Shown one piece after another: positions 11,796 through 22,549 of a DNA stretch of 64,000 bases. The stretch spans positions 1,694,008-1,758,007 of the forward strand of contig JAEVLN010000015.1 in NCBI GenBank assembly GCA_018350325.1. Direction: 5' to 3'. Position 1 is the first letter of the stretch. The number at the start of each line of letters is the position of its first letter. A program made the translations under genes and the position numbers. The notes under the pieces are model-generated. The model did not search any database. It saw only the letters and a program-made list of their open reading frames with translations, and had not been told where the DNA came from. The stretch comes from Globodera rostochiensis. Taxonomy: Eukaryota; Nematoda; Chromadorea; Rhabditida; Heteroderidae.

Positions 11796-13207
11796 TCATT
11801 TCTTTTTTTTGGACGGCCTCTCGCGCTCACTCTCCTCCTCGGCCCCACTTCTGGACGATGTCTCCGTGAAGTCCGTCTGATTTTACGAAAGCAACAAAAT
11901 GCCACACATTAAATTCAAAATTATTTACCCGTTTGCTCTTTGTCCGTCTGTTCTGGAACCACACCTTCACCTGAAAACAAAACTTCGTTTCTCAACAATT
12001 CGCCCGTTCGTTCCGTCTGTCCCTCCCCCCATCCCCCCCCCCGTCGTCGTGTTTCGGCAAATTGGATGGCATTTAATGCTTACGCCAGAATGGGCTCAAT
12101 TACCGAGCTCATAAGAGCCCATTAGCTCTCAACCACCGGCCGGCAAAGGTAGCAGCGCAAACATTTATTAGTCCTCCGAAATGTCCGTGCCGTTTCCCCT
12201 TACTTAACCAACCGAAACCTGAATCTGTGCGGGCCAATTTGGCGCTGTGTGCATGTTTTGTTTGTGTGCCGCCAGTGCCAACTAATTGAGCCCATTTTCG
12301 TCACTCGGCCGCCAAATGATATTGGCCATGTACATATGATTAATTGAGTCCCGCATTCGCAGCATTTCGACAACAATTTGGCTCAAATTTCAGCCAATTT
12401 CATGGGGAGGTTGCGAATGAGTACTCTTTAAAAAAGCAACTACTATTGTCGAAATGGTTCAAAGGTCGGCCCTTAATCAAACGCAGAAAGACTTTCTCGC
12501 CATTTTAAGCTTTAAGGGAGGGACAGACATGGACTGAAAAAAGCGAACAAACTAACACAGCAATCGCAAACATCCAAAATTCGTTTCCCAAAAAAGACTA
12601 CGCCCACCTGCGTTTCGGACAGAGCCAACTCCTTGGCCAACAGTCTCCGGTCGCTGCCCACCAAATACCGGTTGCTGCAAAACGCCTGCTCGAGCTGTAC
12701 AAGCTGAGGAGAGCTGAAAGCGGTGCTGAAAATGGAATTCTCTCGCAATTGCCGAATTTTGATTTGCAAGCAAAAAAAGGCCATACCGAATACGTTTGGT
12801 TTTCTGCATTTGCTGGAAGAGCGGAAAGCCGGGGCCATTGGTCAGAGAGAGCGCTGAAATTTTCAAAGGAATTTAAAGGGAGGGTCAATAGCGATTATGC
12901 TTAAAAGCTCACAACATGAACTCAGAAGCATCGGATTGGCGTCAATCGTAGGCGGCTTTTGCGCTGTTGTTGTTGTCGACGCCTCCGCCTCATCTCGCCC
13001 ACCGGCGGCGATCATTTGGATGTAATTCAAAACCAAACGGGAGATGACGGCGGAGGCCGCCGCGTCAGCCCCCGCCACGGCGGCCGTCTGGAGACCATCG
13101 ACTTCAGAGGCGGCAGATGGTTGTGCGACGGGAGAGGAGGCCTTTTCTTCATCAGCGACGGCAAAGCCGTAGCAGGACGCATTCGAAGTGAATGGATGGG
13201 CATCAAA
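11796..13207 (-). CDS. EMX/ems-type homeodomain transcription factor (5' end missing)
   Basis: Exons (minus): 12913-13207, 12787-12853, 12608-12725, 11929-11970, 11796-11876; phases agree. The homeodomain is split over three exons: QKTKRIR, then TAFSSPQLVQLEQAF...SDRRLLAKELALSETQ, then VKVWFQNRRTKSKR. The VKVWFQNRRTK recognition helix, KRIRTAF N-terminal arm and YLVGSDRRLLA core resemble EMX/empty spiracles proteins (C. elegans CEH-2 class) more than VAX or NK classes. A short acidic then basic tail ends in KKKK-stop. The first listed exon (Ala/Ser-rich) starts at a CAG acceptor, so at least one upstream exon with the start codon is missing. Orthology to ceh-2 is inferred from the homeodomain only. 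Confidence 0.85.
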
Positions 13208-14003
13208 CTGCTAAAAGCATTTATTTTGAAACCAAATAAAATGATCAAAATAACCGGAAGATTGCTGCTCTGTTCTTCAACCGAAAAGGGGGAAAGAATA
13301 CTCTCCACGTTAAAGTTTGTGATTGGCATCATGCGTAGTGTACTGCTCGAAGAAACAACTCAATCAATTGTAGACCTCTGCCAATTAATTTGAATCTTAA
13401 CACAGATTCCAAAAACTCGAACAAATGCCGTTTCCCGTATAAATCGCACCAATTTATAAAATAACCATTCAAATTTTGGAGTTGGAGCCTGTCTACCCGA
13501 ACAGCACCGTATAATCCAACAAAAACGTGACTAACAAATTGAGAATACAGGCACACCAGCAAAGGGATAAAAGAGCCAATTAGAAAGGTAAAGGGGAGGG
13601 GGGGGGGCTTCGGAGAGAGCGAAATCCAACTCCCTCCCCTCCGGTGGGCGGGATCAATTGGCTAAATGTGAATTGATGAGGCTTTTGCTTATTAAACCAG
13701 CATATAGATATTGTTTATCATGGAATCAGAGATTGGAAGGACAATTCGAAAAAAAAGCTTTAGTCTTTCTATCATTTAAAAGTACCATTCGTACACTATG
13801 CGACCAAAAATATCAAAACAAAAACAGACAGTAAAACTTTTTCTCAATTGAAACATGGAATATTGGAATAATTCTGCAAATGGTGACGATCCGTTGGCAA
13901 TTCGATGGCATAATTCTTAAGAGTTTGTCTGTTTGTTTAATTCACATTCATTGCCGTCTTACCTCGTCACTTTTCACATCTGAAACTAACAATTGATTTG
14001 TCG
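13208..14003. other. No confident gene
   Basis: AT-rich with a G run near 13597. It separates the homeobox gene from the Ig-domain gene. The 5' exon of the homeobox gene may lie here or further upstream. The minus open frame 13329-13562 has no recognisable domain. Confidence 0.5.
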
Positions 14004-15094
14004 TTAGGTCGTTTTTAACTTACAACTACTCCGACTTTGGCTTGCTTTTTTGCTCGGGTTCAACCGAAGCATAACTGCTAGAAAGAAGATGAACAACATG
14101 AGCAGAAGTGCAAGGCTTCCAAACAACGTGACTTGAAGCGAAGAGGAATTGCAAGGGGCTTCTGAAAAAATTGTAAAAATATACCCACAATTTATTGCCG
14201 TAATCTGGCGATGTGCTTTGCATGCACTACAAATCTAAAGTACAAAGTACTAACTTTTTACGATCTTTGAATTTGACGATGGGACGTTGGAAGAATATGC
14301 AGAATCTGAAACGAGGAATTGAGATGGTAATGCAGTAAACTAAAGCAATATTTACCTACGATTCGTCCAGACTGGTATCGTTGCAAATGCACATTGGACG
14401 GAGAAGGACCCAAAACTTTGACAAAAGCGTTGACACGAAAAGATTTGTCAAGTTTAAGCACTTGGCACTGAAATTGCCCTTCGTCTTCCTTTGACACATT
14501 TCGAATGTTCAAATGTAATTCTTCAGGATTGTTGGTGGAATAGCTGAAAATTAAATTTAAATTACATACGGAACAGGAAAACAAAAATTCCTGACTGGCA
14601 TATTTCGTTTAATGAGAAAAGTTTTTAATTGCTTTTGCGTTCAGAAATCGCATGGTTTCCCACATAATTTTTTGGATTTTTTTTGTGATTCATGGCTGCG
14701 TTAAAAAAATTTGAGTTTGTAGGAGAGGTTTCGCGTTGGGCCAAAAAAATTCATTTGCGTGGCACGTGCCTGTATCTTCCCGAATACCCCGGAATTTCGT
14801 TGCGTTGGTTCAATATGATGCCCTTATTTGTTCTCCATTGAATGTGGAAGGGATTGCTTCCGCCATGATAACGCATTATTGAGCACCTCAACGTCAGATT
14901 GGATCCTGAAAATGTTTGGATTACACAAAGACCAAAATTTCCTCATTCAAATAATAAAAAATATGACCGACAAATACAGATTGGTCAACCGGATACTCCT
15001 TGAAATGGAATTTTTCGGCATCGGCAGGTGATGCATGCAATAAAAGAATCAAAAAGTGGAAGACGCCAATTTTGAGCAATCCACGAAACATCAT
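14004..15094 (-). CDS. Small single-Ig-domain type I membrane protein
   Basis: Exons (minus): 14968-15094, 14770-14905, 14356-14543, 14255-14305, 14004-14161; phases give 219 aa. Residues 1-29 form a signal peptide (MMFRGLLKIGVFHFLILLL). An Ig domain follows: DQSVFVGSNLTLRC supplies the B-strand Cys, FHIQWR the C-strand Trp, and LNIRNVSKEDEGQFQCQV the F-strand DxGxFxC motif. A short Ser-rich linker leads to one transmembrane helix (LFGSLALLLMLFIFFLAVML) and a basic cytoplasmic tail. The second intron uses a GC donor (AG|GCACGT). The Ig half resembles Kirre/nephrin-like adhesion proteins, but one Ig domain and the small size argue for a separate nematode cell-surface protein. Confidence 0.8.
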
Positions 15095-16319
15095 TAGTTT
15101 TGACTTCGATGAACGCGCATAGATCTGAAAATCTGTGAGATTTTTTGTATAGTACATCAATTGTGAAAGGAGGGCAAAAATTAGAGCTCAGACCGGACCA
15201 AGATCTCAATTTGCCTTATTTTTAAACACTTGGCATAATTTTGCCATATTTTAGAACTTTGTGAAAAGCCGCGGCCGGGTAATCAGTTCATTTGTCAGTG
15301 AGACTAAGGAATGAAAAATTAACATTTAGTTAAGGAGAAATGTGCATTACGCCAACAACGTTACATTTTTTAAAAGATTTGAAAAATTTGTTCGAAGTCG
15401 GTCACAGATTTACATTCCGCCCTCTACTAAGTATAACTTTTTCCCGACTTTAGAGTCGACTATAGTTTTTGTGTTAGAGAATTTCTTTCGTTTTGTTGCA
15501 TTTTTTCTAGGGGTGTTCGAGGGTGTCGAGTCCGAATCGGACCTTCATTTTGACTAATTTCGAATCCCTGGCCCGAATTCGAACAGTTTTTGGGCAAGCA
15601 CAAGCTTACAACAATTATAACGTTTCAAACTTTTAGCGCCAAACCGGCCGCGCCAACTGGCCCCAACCCTTGTTTTCAACCTTTGGTTGCTTAAAAATAA
15701 ATAATTTTGCTTCCGAAATAGGGATTTTTAGGGACTAAAAAGTCGCTCTAATTCAAAAATTTTTCGAAATGAATGCTATCTCTGGGCTTCTCTCGTCAAA
15801 CCCTATCCGCAAAAAAATAGGTTAAACCCTAAAAATCCGTTCTCTAGTAATAACAGTATTGATGAATCCCCTCGTCGTCGTCTACTACGTGATACTCTGC
15901 GTCTACTACGTGATCATCTGCGCCTACTTCTACGTCTACATCCTCTGCGCCTACGTCTACTTGACCCTCTGCGCCGACGTCCGATTCAACTTCGTGTGCC
16001 CGTTACACACACCATCCCAGTAAGAAATGAAAAATCAACATTTTGTTAAACGAGAAAAGTTGAAATAAATATTATCAATAGGGCCCGGATTTTAAAGGTT
16101 ATAACTTTTTTTTCCTGAAAGCGCCTTGCTCTGAAAAGAGGTCAAAGCGATCGTTTTTCATCGAGTTTTTAGCAACTATTTCGTAGTTTGATTTTTTAGC
16201 AACTATCTAATAGGTAGTTTTAAAAAACTATTTTGGGCTTTTTATGAAAATTAAAATTTAATAAAACCGATAGCATTCTTTGAGTTTTTTTATTGAATTT
16301 AAAACTGTCCTATAATTAG
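15095..16319. other. Intergenic, with possible dispersed repeat and acidic repeat frame
   Basis: Holds a degenerate imperfect repeat (about 15880-16000, + strand tctgcgcctacgtctac-like units) whose minus strand can be read as an acidic Val/Asp/Glu/Gly-rich peptide ending near 15850, and a segment near 15520-15590 (cgaatccctggcccgaattcg) resembling other copies in the window. No gene is supported. Confidence 0.4.
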
Positions 16320-17302
16320 AAAAAAATACGGTCACGGCAACAAAAGCACCAAAGACAAAAAAGGCCAAATTGGGGTCAAAGGAAAGAAGAAGATCACGCT
16401 GAAGTTTATGATCGGGTGCAAAAACCCCGTGGAGGATGGCATCATGAAGACCGCGACATTTGTAAGTATAGATTATGAGTTTAACTTATTGTGCGGCTGT
16501 TTATTTGTGTAAAGAAAACTAAAATTTGCACTTAATAAAATTTTTGGATACATTTCAGTATTAAACTGTGAACCCCCTAATTCTGACGAGCTTAAAACTT
16601 TTATTTTTAATAAAAAATTGGTCTTAAGCTAACGAAATAAAGTTTAGATTTTTTTAAATCTAACGAGAAAAAAAGAAAAATGTCAGACTTGCCACTTTTT
16701 CACAGGAAACTTTTCTCAACGAGCGAATCAAAATGAACGGAAAGACCAATCAGTTGGCAGCCAATGGGGTCAAAGTTGAGGCCACCAAGACAAAGTTGGT
16801 CGTCACATCGGAGCAACCCTTCTTCAAGCTTTATCTGAAGTACCTGACCAAGAAGTTTCTGAAGCGCAACTCTCTGCAGGATTGGTTGCGCGTGGTGGCC
16901 AGCGCCAAGGACACTTACGAAGTTAGTATTGCTTCAATTTTGCAATTCGCCAGCTTACAAGTTTTGGTAATAGTTATGTATGTTCCCCCTATTTTTGAAA
17001 AAAAATAAAAATTTTTAAAGGTCTAGAAAAGGGTGTTTCTATTGGGTTTGAGGGCCTAATTTTTTCAAAAATTAATTTTGGCCTTAAAAACATGAATTCG
17101 CTCATTTTTTGCTTTTTCGTTGTAAGTTTGTGTGTTTTTGGATGATTTTGAGGCCAGATTGATTTTTGAAAAATTTGACATTTTGGAAATTGTTCGAAGT
17201 AATTATTACCCAAGTTTTTATTCATTTTTTCAGCTCCGCTACTTCCAAATCAACCAAGAAGAAGAAGCAGAGAGCGACAATGAAGGCTGGGTTTTTTTCT
17301 AA
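16320..17302 (+). CDS. rpl-22: 60S ribosomal protein L22 (5' exon not found)
   Basis: Component of the large ribosomal subunit. Exons: 16320-16461 ([20 protein letters not shown]), 16706-16921 ([14 protein letters not shown]..., [32 protein letters not shown]) and 17234-17302 ([18 protein letters not shown] then stop). The conserved eL22 hallmarks [22 protein letters not shown] and RYFQINQ with an acidic tail are all present. The first listed exon begins after TAATTAG in phase 2 and lacks a Met, so a short initiating exon must lie upstream; I could not place it. The C-terminus ends with a hydrophobic WVFF, unlike the purely acidic end of most eL22 proteins. Confidence 0.88.
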
Positions 17303-17705
17303 TTGTTGACGATCGTATATTTGTTGCATTATCCACCATAAAAGTTGTTAAAGGACATTTATGTGAAGAAAAGACAAATTACAAATACTGACAGATCGCC
17401 AAATTTTTAAATATTTGCGAGACTATTTTAAATTTGATTGCAAATCTCTTAACATATTGATTTGTGAGCTAGAAATTCAAAAGGCCCGGGTTCAAAAATC
17501 CGGATTTTTCAAAAATACTCGGGTCCGGCCCGGTCCGAGCTCTAGTTTTATGCCATTTAATTTGACTTGAAAAGAAGGAAAAATAAGGGGATTACTGAAC
17601 TAAACTGCCATTTTTCGATGCATGTTTGGCCTTTTTGATAATCGGTCTGTAGTTTTCTAGTAACGGACCCTCACTTCAGACTTATTAAATATAATTTTTT
17701 AAGAA
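17303..17705. other. Short intergenic interval with GGCCCGGGTTC-like element
   Basis: AT-rich. 17480-17545 holds a palindromic-looking run (ggcccgggttcaaaaatccgg ... gggtccggcccggtccgag) similar to pieces near 15540 and 16080, possibly a dispersed repeat fragment. No gene seen. Confidence 0.4.
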
Positions 17706-18806
17706 ATGACTAATGGAGGCAACATCAGTTTTTTGTGCGTAATAATTGACTGCAATGCGTACAATTGGGGAAATGTGGTCGCTGAACACGGAGTCTCGGT
17801 GTTAAACGAGGCTATTGCTGCACTAATTGCTCTTTGTAATGCGCATATATTTTCTTCACTCGGGAATCGTCTTCTGCTTCTTGCCGAAGGAGTGGGACGT
17901 CGGGACAAGAAATTGTTCACCAACGAACGAATGGACACAAATGACTTAACAAATTTTGGCCCAACCATGGAAGGAATTATCCACCAAATCTTGGCCAAAA
18001 ATGCAGTCTCAACAGAACCAAATCCATACAACCTGTCTAACTCACTGTCTTTGAGCATTTGCGGTAAGTTTTTTTTTGGTGAAAATTCGGCCAAAAATAG
18101 TTGCCATTCACGGGACTTTTCTCTGGTCCCTTATTAGATGTTTGGCATTCGTTCATTTCTTTTCTTTCACTCTATAAAAATTACAATACAGAAATGTCTT
18201 ATGATTATTTATAGCCTTCCAAAGGTTCAAGAAGCGGTTCGCAGCCTCTTTCGGGCACATTGTCTTCATAAATCTTTCTCGGGAGTTTTCATCTGAACAA
18301 AATTCCTTGCTGAATTTGTTCTTCGCTTCGCGTCAGTACTCACTGCACTTCCATGTGGCTTCATTTCACAAGACAGTGCCAATCCTTCAACAGGCTTCCG
18401 ACATCACCGGCGGGTCCTACATTCACGTCATCAACACGAAGCTGTTGGCACACGAACTGCTGGTCCAACTCCAGTGTTTAACATGTCGTTTTTTAATTGT
18501 CCCTAAACTTCAGTGTCACTGCGTTTGTGGCCACCAGAATGGGCCGTCGCCTTTCGGCCGTTTGGCGTTGCGCGACATTGATTACCGTGCCAAATGTCAT
18601 TGCCATGACCAACTGCTGGATATCGGCTGGGTGTGCTCCGTTTGTCTCGCGATCACCTGCAATTGCGTGCCTTTTTGTAAAATTTGCAAGTGAGTCGATT
18701 GTATGTGTGCCTTTCCCTTATTATTTTATTTTAAAGTGCCGTGTTCCCGCGTCCTTCCGCTCCGAGCACACAGAAGAAAGAGCGGGAAGCAAAGAAGCAA
18801 CAATGA
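17706..18806 (+). CDS. TFIIH core subunit p34 (GTF2H3/Tfb4)
   Basis: Subunit of the TFIIH complex for RNA polymerase II initiation and nucleotide excision repair. Exons 17706-18063, 18215-18689, 18737-18806; phases give 300 aa, close to human GTF2H3 (about 308). The N-terminal vWA-like domain shows FLCVIIDCNAYNWG (family: VIVVDANPIWWG) and later QQASDITGGSYIHV (family: QQACDITGGLYLKV). The C-terminal zinc-binding C4 region reads DYRAKCHCH...LDIGWVCSVCLAITCN...CKICNAVF, preserving the Cys pairs. The last intron splits the CKIC-NAVF junction and restores the expected sequence. It lies head-to-tail 145 bp upstream of the VPS33 start. Confidence 0.93.
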
Positions 18807-18951
18807 GTTTGGACATCGCCGATATAATCTCAGATTTAATCAACGATCAGACTTTAACAAAAACCTAAACTCATGACACATTCTTTCAAACGTTTATGTT
18901 CATTTGAATATCTTAGTCATTTCTTACAAATTCATATGGTTTTGAGTTCAG

Positions 18952-21810
18952 ATGAATGGCAATGATGGAGTTGAAGAAAGCCATGTTCATTTTCACCGGA
19001 CCATTCGTCATCTTAATCAGCGCCTCTTCTTTGATATACTGTCCAATTTTACGGGAAGCATTGCCATCGTTTGGGACGGCAAAACGATGACAACGCAATT
19101 TGACCTGGTATTCAGAGGACTGATAGTCGTGTTTAGTTCGTATAAGTTTTCAGATAGTTACTCCAAAACTGCTGCTGGAGCACAATGTGGCTAAGAATTA
19201 CAAATTGGAACACGTGGCCCAGCCGGACACAAGGAATGTGAGTTTTGGAGGTTGTGGACTTTCAGCAACGATGCCATGGAAAGGAACTGTCCCTGTTGTT
19301 GATTACGGCCAAAGAATTGTTACTCAGGAAATCATTTTGTTCAGGTCGTCTATTTGGTCTATTCGACTCACCAATCTTTGGCCATGCTCATGCGCAATTG
19401 GCTTCATCATTTGCCTGATGATGTTGTTCCTTTTTGGGAGTTGAATTTACGGTTTTAGAAAATGTGGTTTATAATGGGACTAAAAATAACTTCATGTTTT
19501 AGCAATTTTTCTGAAATAAATGAGAAACATTACTTAGATTTTGAGGCAAAAGTTTTGATTTTCGCAAGAATGTAAAATGTTTAGGATCTACGCCTCCACC
19601 ATGTGGTTTTTATTCCCGACGCAACATTCACTCTCAAACAACAGCTTCGCGAAGACCAACGAGTGTGGAATCGACTCCAATCCGTACATTCACTCCCACT
19701 GCACTGGTTTCCGACGGAGCAGCCCAAGCTGATCACGATGGAGCTGCCCCAACTGGTGGCCCAGCTGGTGCTGAACGGGGACTGGAACTTCCTGTTCAGA
19801 TGTGCTACTGCTGTCAGACAGCTGGAACAGCTGATGACAGGCAGTAGCAGCGCGCTGACTGTCCGTTGCAAGGGCGAGTGGTCGGCACGCATCGTGGACA
19901 TGTGCCGGAAGCTCAGAGACGATGTGAGTGACACGGGGGGGGTGGGATTTTTATTTGGAAGTTTTCCCGTAAAAGGCCATAAAAATTGCATCTGCAGCCC
20001 AACGAGAAAAGCCTGCCATTGGAAACGGACCTCATTCCCCACTTCCATAAAGTGCGCGCAGTTTCCGAACTTGTTGTTGTTGACCGATGGGTGGACCCGC
20101 TGAGTCCGTTGTTGCAGCAGTTCACTTTTGGCGGGGCATGTGACGAGTTATTGTCCATCGACTCCAAAGGCATTTTTGATGAGAATTTTGGTTATATCCA
20201 CAAAAGACCTTAAGGAATGCTAAAGGTGCCATTGGCGGATTTTGAAGAGAGGGAGCTATCGGCGGAGGCACCGCAGCACTCGGCTAAGGAACTGAACCTG
20301 AACGATCTGATCTATGAACAACTTCAAGATTTGCATGTGAACCAGTCAGTGGTTTTTTGAGTAATGCTATAGTACTTTAGTACGAATTTTAAGGGTTGCC
20401 AACAGAATACGCGTTCTTGTCAACGAAATAAAGGAGGAGGAGCAGGTCGAATAGTGATTATTAACTAACTAATCATTAGCGATACGCAAAGATATTTCAA
20501 TAATTTCTCGATTAAAATAAGTTGCTATAAAATGACTTTTGCCTCATTGTGTCATTTTTATTTTTAAGCAAAGAGAGAAGCTGGCCTCATTGGCGGAATA
20601 CAAAAAATTTGTCTCAAAATTGCCAAGCATTGTTGAAAAACGCAAATCGGTTGGTAATTTCACGCGATTGGCCGGTCTGCTTCAACGTCGACTGATCGAC
20701 GAATTTTTCACGGACATTCTCCGATGTGAACACGGTCAGTCGGCTAAGTGGTTTTATGTGCCCTTTTATTTTTATGTCTTTTTGATTGTTCCTTACGTCG
20801 AGCATTTACAGAAATCCTGAAGAATGCCCAACCTGACAAAGTGATTCCCTTCATCGAAAATGCCATCATTGAAAAAAGGGACAAAGTCTCCATTCTCCGT
20901 CTAATCACCATCCAGGCGATGTACTCCAAGGGTCTGAAACCATTTGTACTGCACTCTTACGCCAAACTAATGGTTCAGGTAGATTATGTATACGAGCGGG
21001 GGTCGTTTGATTGAAGTTGGGTGTGGGAGGGGGAAGGGGTGGGGCAAGTCGTTGAAAGGCGTTTTCTTAGAAATGGTTCTTCTTCAATGATAGCAATAAC
21101 TGTTTTTAGAGCTATGGATTTTCAATTCTCAAATGGATTTTGAAACTACAACTCGCCGGATTACTACGAGACGATCTTTCCGAGGCGAAGATGGAGGTCT
21201 CCAAAAAATATATTTGTTATTCACCCCCTTTCACTCCTTCCCTCTCTCATTTTAGGTCCGGTACCCAACTCCAAATTTTGGTCAAATTGCCGGGCGCAAA
21301 TACGGCAAAAATTTCGCGGAGATTGATGAATTGGTAATTCTTTTGTTGAATATGGGTCTGAAGGTCGCATTCAAAAAAGTATAAACCCTTTTTTTCTTGC
21401 ACACGCGGGTCAACATCAACAACTTTATTAATCTGTTTGCTTTAAGAAACGTATGGGACAAGTTCGTGGCACGTCCCTTCTCGTCCGTCTCGTTGAAGAG
21501 GGTCTGCAGACGAACTGGGCTGAATTTACAACGGTTGAGGGCAAAGGCGCGACAGTAATGCCCACAAATCATTCCTTATCAACGGATAGAGAAAATGGCA
21601 AAATCAAAAAAGGGTAATTGGTATTTTGTACAGAAACCGCTCAGCGCATTTTCTGTATTTAAAATTTGCAGCGAATTGGTAACGATGGTGTTTGTGGTGG
21701 GCGGCTTGACTAGGTCCGAAATGTCCATGTTGAATCAACTACCCAATGTGCTGTGCTGCACGAGCGCGCTCATCAACGGGAAGAACTTCTTGGATTCGTT
21801 CAATCAGTGA
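18952..21810 (+). CDS. VPS33 (Sec1/Munc18-family subunit of HOPS/CORVET or CHEVI)
   Basis: SM protein that binds SNARE bundles during endolysosomal fusion. Thirteen exons: 18952-19107, 19154-19237, 19345-19422, 19585-19923, 19998-20190, 20215-20344, 20394-20445, 20569-20734, 20812-20978, 21110-21196, 21256-21333, 21447-21613, 21672-21810; all phases agree, 611 aa, within the VPS33A/B range (about 596-617). Family landmarks in order: SIAIVWDGKTMTTQFDL, HHVVFIPDATFTLKQQL, SELVVVDRWVDPLSPLLQQFT, QREKLASLAEYKKFVSKLP, DKVSILRLITIQAMYSKGLK, and at the end VFVVGGLTRSEMSMLNQLP with CCTSALINGKNFLDSF. Nematodes have two paralogues (vps-33.1 and vps-33.2); I cannot assign this one. The region before exon 12 is shorter than in human VPS33A. 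Confidence 0.92.
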
Positions 21811-22549
21811 AAGAAAAAAATACGACTAGCGATGAAACAGAGATGTGCTTTCACCATTCTGGAATAAATCTAACACATGCTATGGTTTTACTTCAAAAAG
21901 TTATGTGCCAAACCAGCTCTTCGGTAAACACCCTTTAAAAAAATTAGTTAGTTTCATGGTAATGGGACGATTCGCTACGATCGTCCGCACCGCTGCTACT
22001 CGTCTCAATCGTTGCTTAGTTTAAAAAAATAATCCATTGTTTAACTGATTCTCTGCGTTCACATTAGCAGCGAGCGAATCGTCTTTCCCCATTTTATCCT
22101 ATGAAAAAATGTGACGATATGATCAGTACATATTGTTGGATTTATACATATTGAACACAACACTTATGTTAGGGTAGGAACGGCTTGACGAATAAATACT
22201 TTCTTGAAAAAATTTAACACGTCTTTGTGAGTGTGGGATAGGTGTCAGTGTAACAAATTTAAAAAACATAATTACTTATAGCTACTTTCTGGAGGAAGGA
22301 AATGGTTACACACAGCCCGCAAATCAAACAAAATCCTTTCACAGTCCTCCTCTCTTTAGTCGCGAGATGAAGGGAAAGGAAGAAAGCGTTTTTTTCGTTG
22401 GGTCTCATCGGTTGTCCGCCTCCCAAGTCGTCAGTCACATTCGGCTTGCTCTATTCGTCCAATTTTAGCGCTTGGCGATGGTGGCTGCTGACTCTTCTAA
22501 AAAGACTTCACATTTATTACCCATAAACGGTTTGTCTGCATCAAATAGT
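21811..22549. other. Convergent intergenic region
   Basis: 3' flanks of VPS33 (+) and the Tousled-like kinase (-). AT-rich, no coding signal. Confidence 0.6.

Noticed and set aside
18497..18868. Plus-strand frame of 123 residues
   Set aside because: Out of frame with the zinc-binding end of the TFIIH p34 gene, which explains this sequence.
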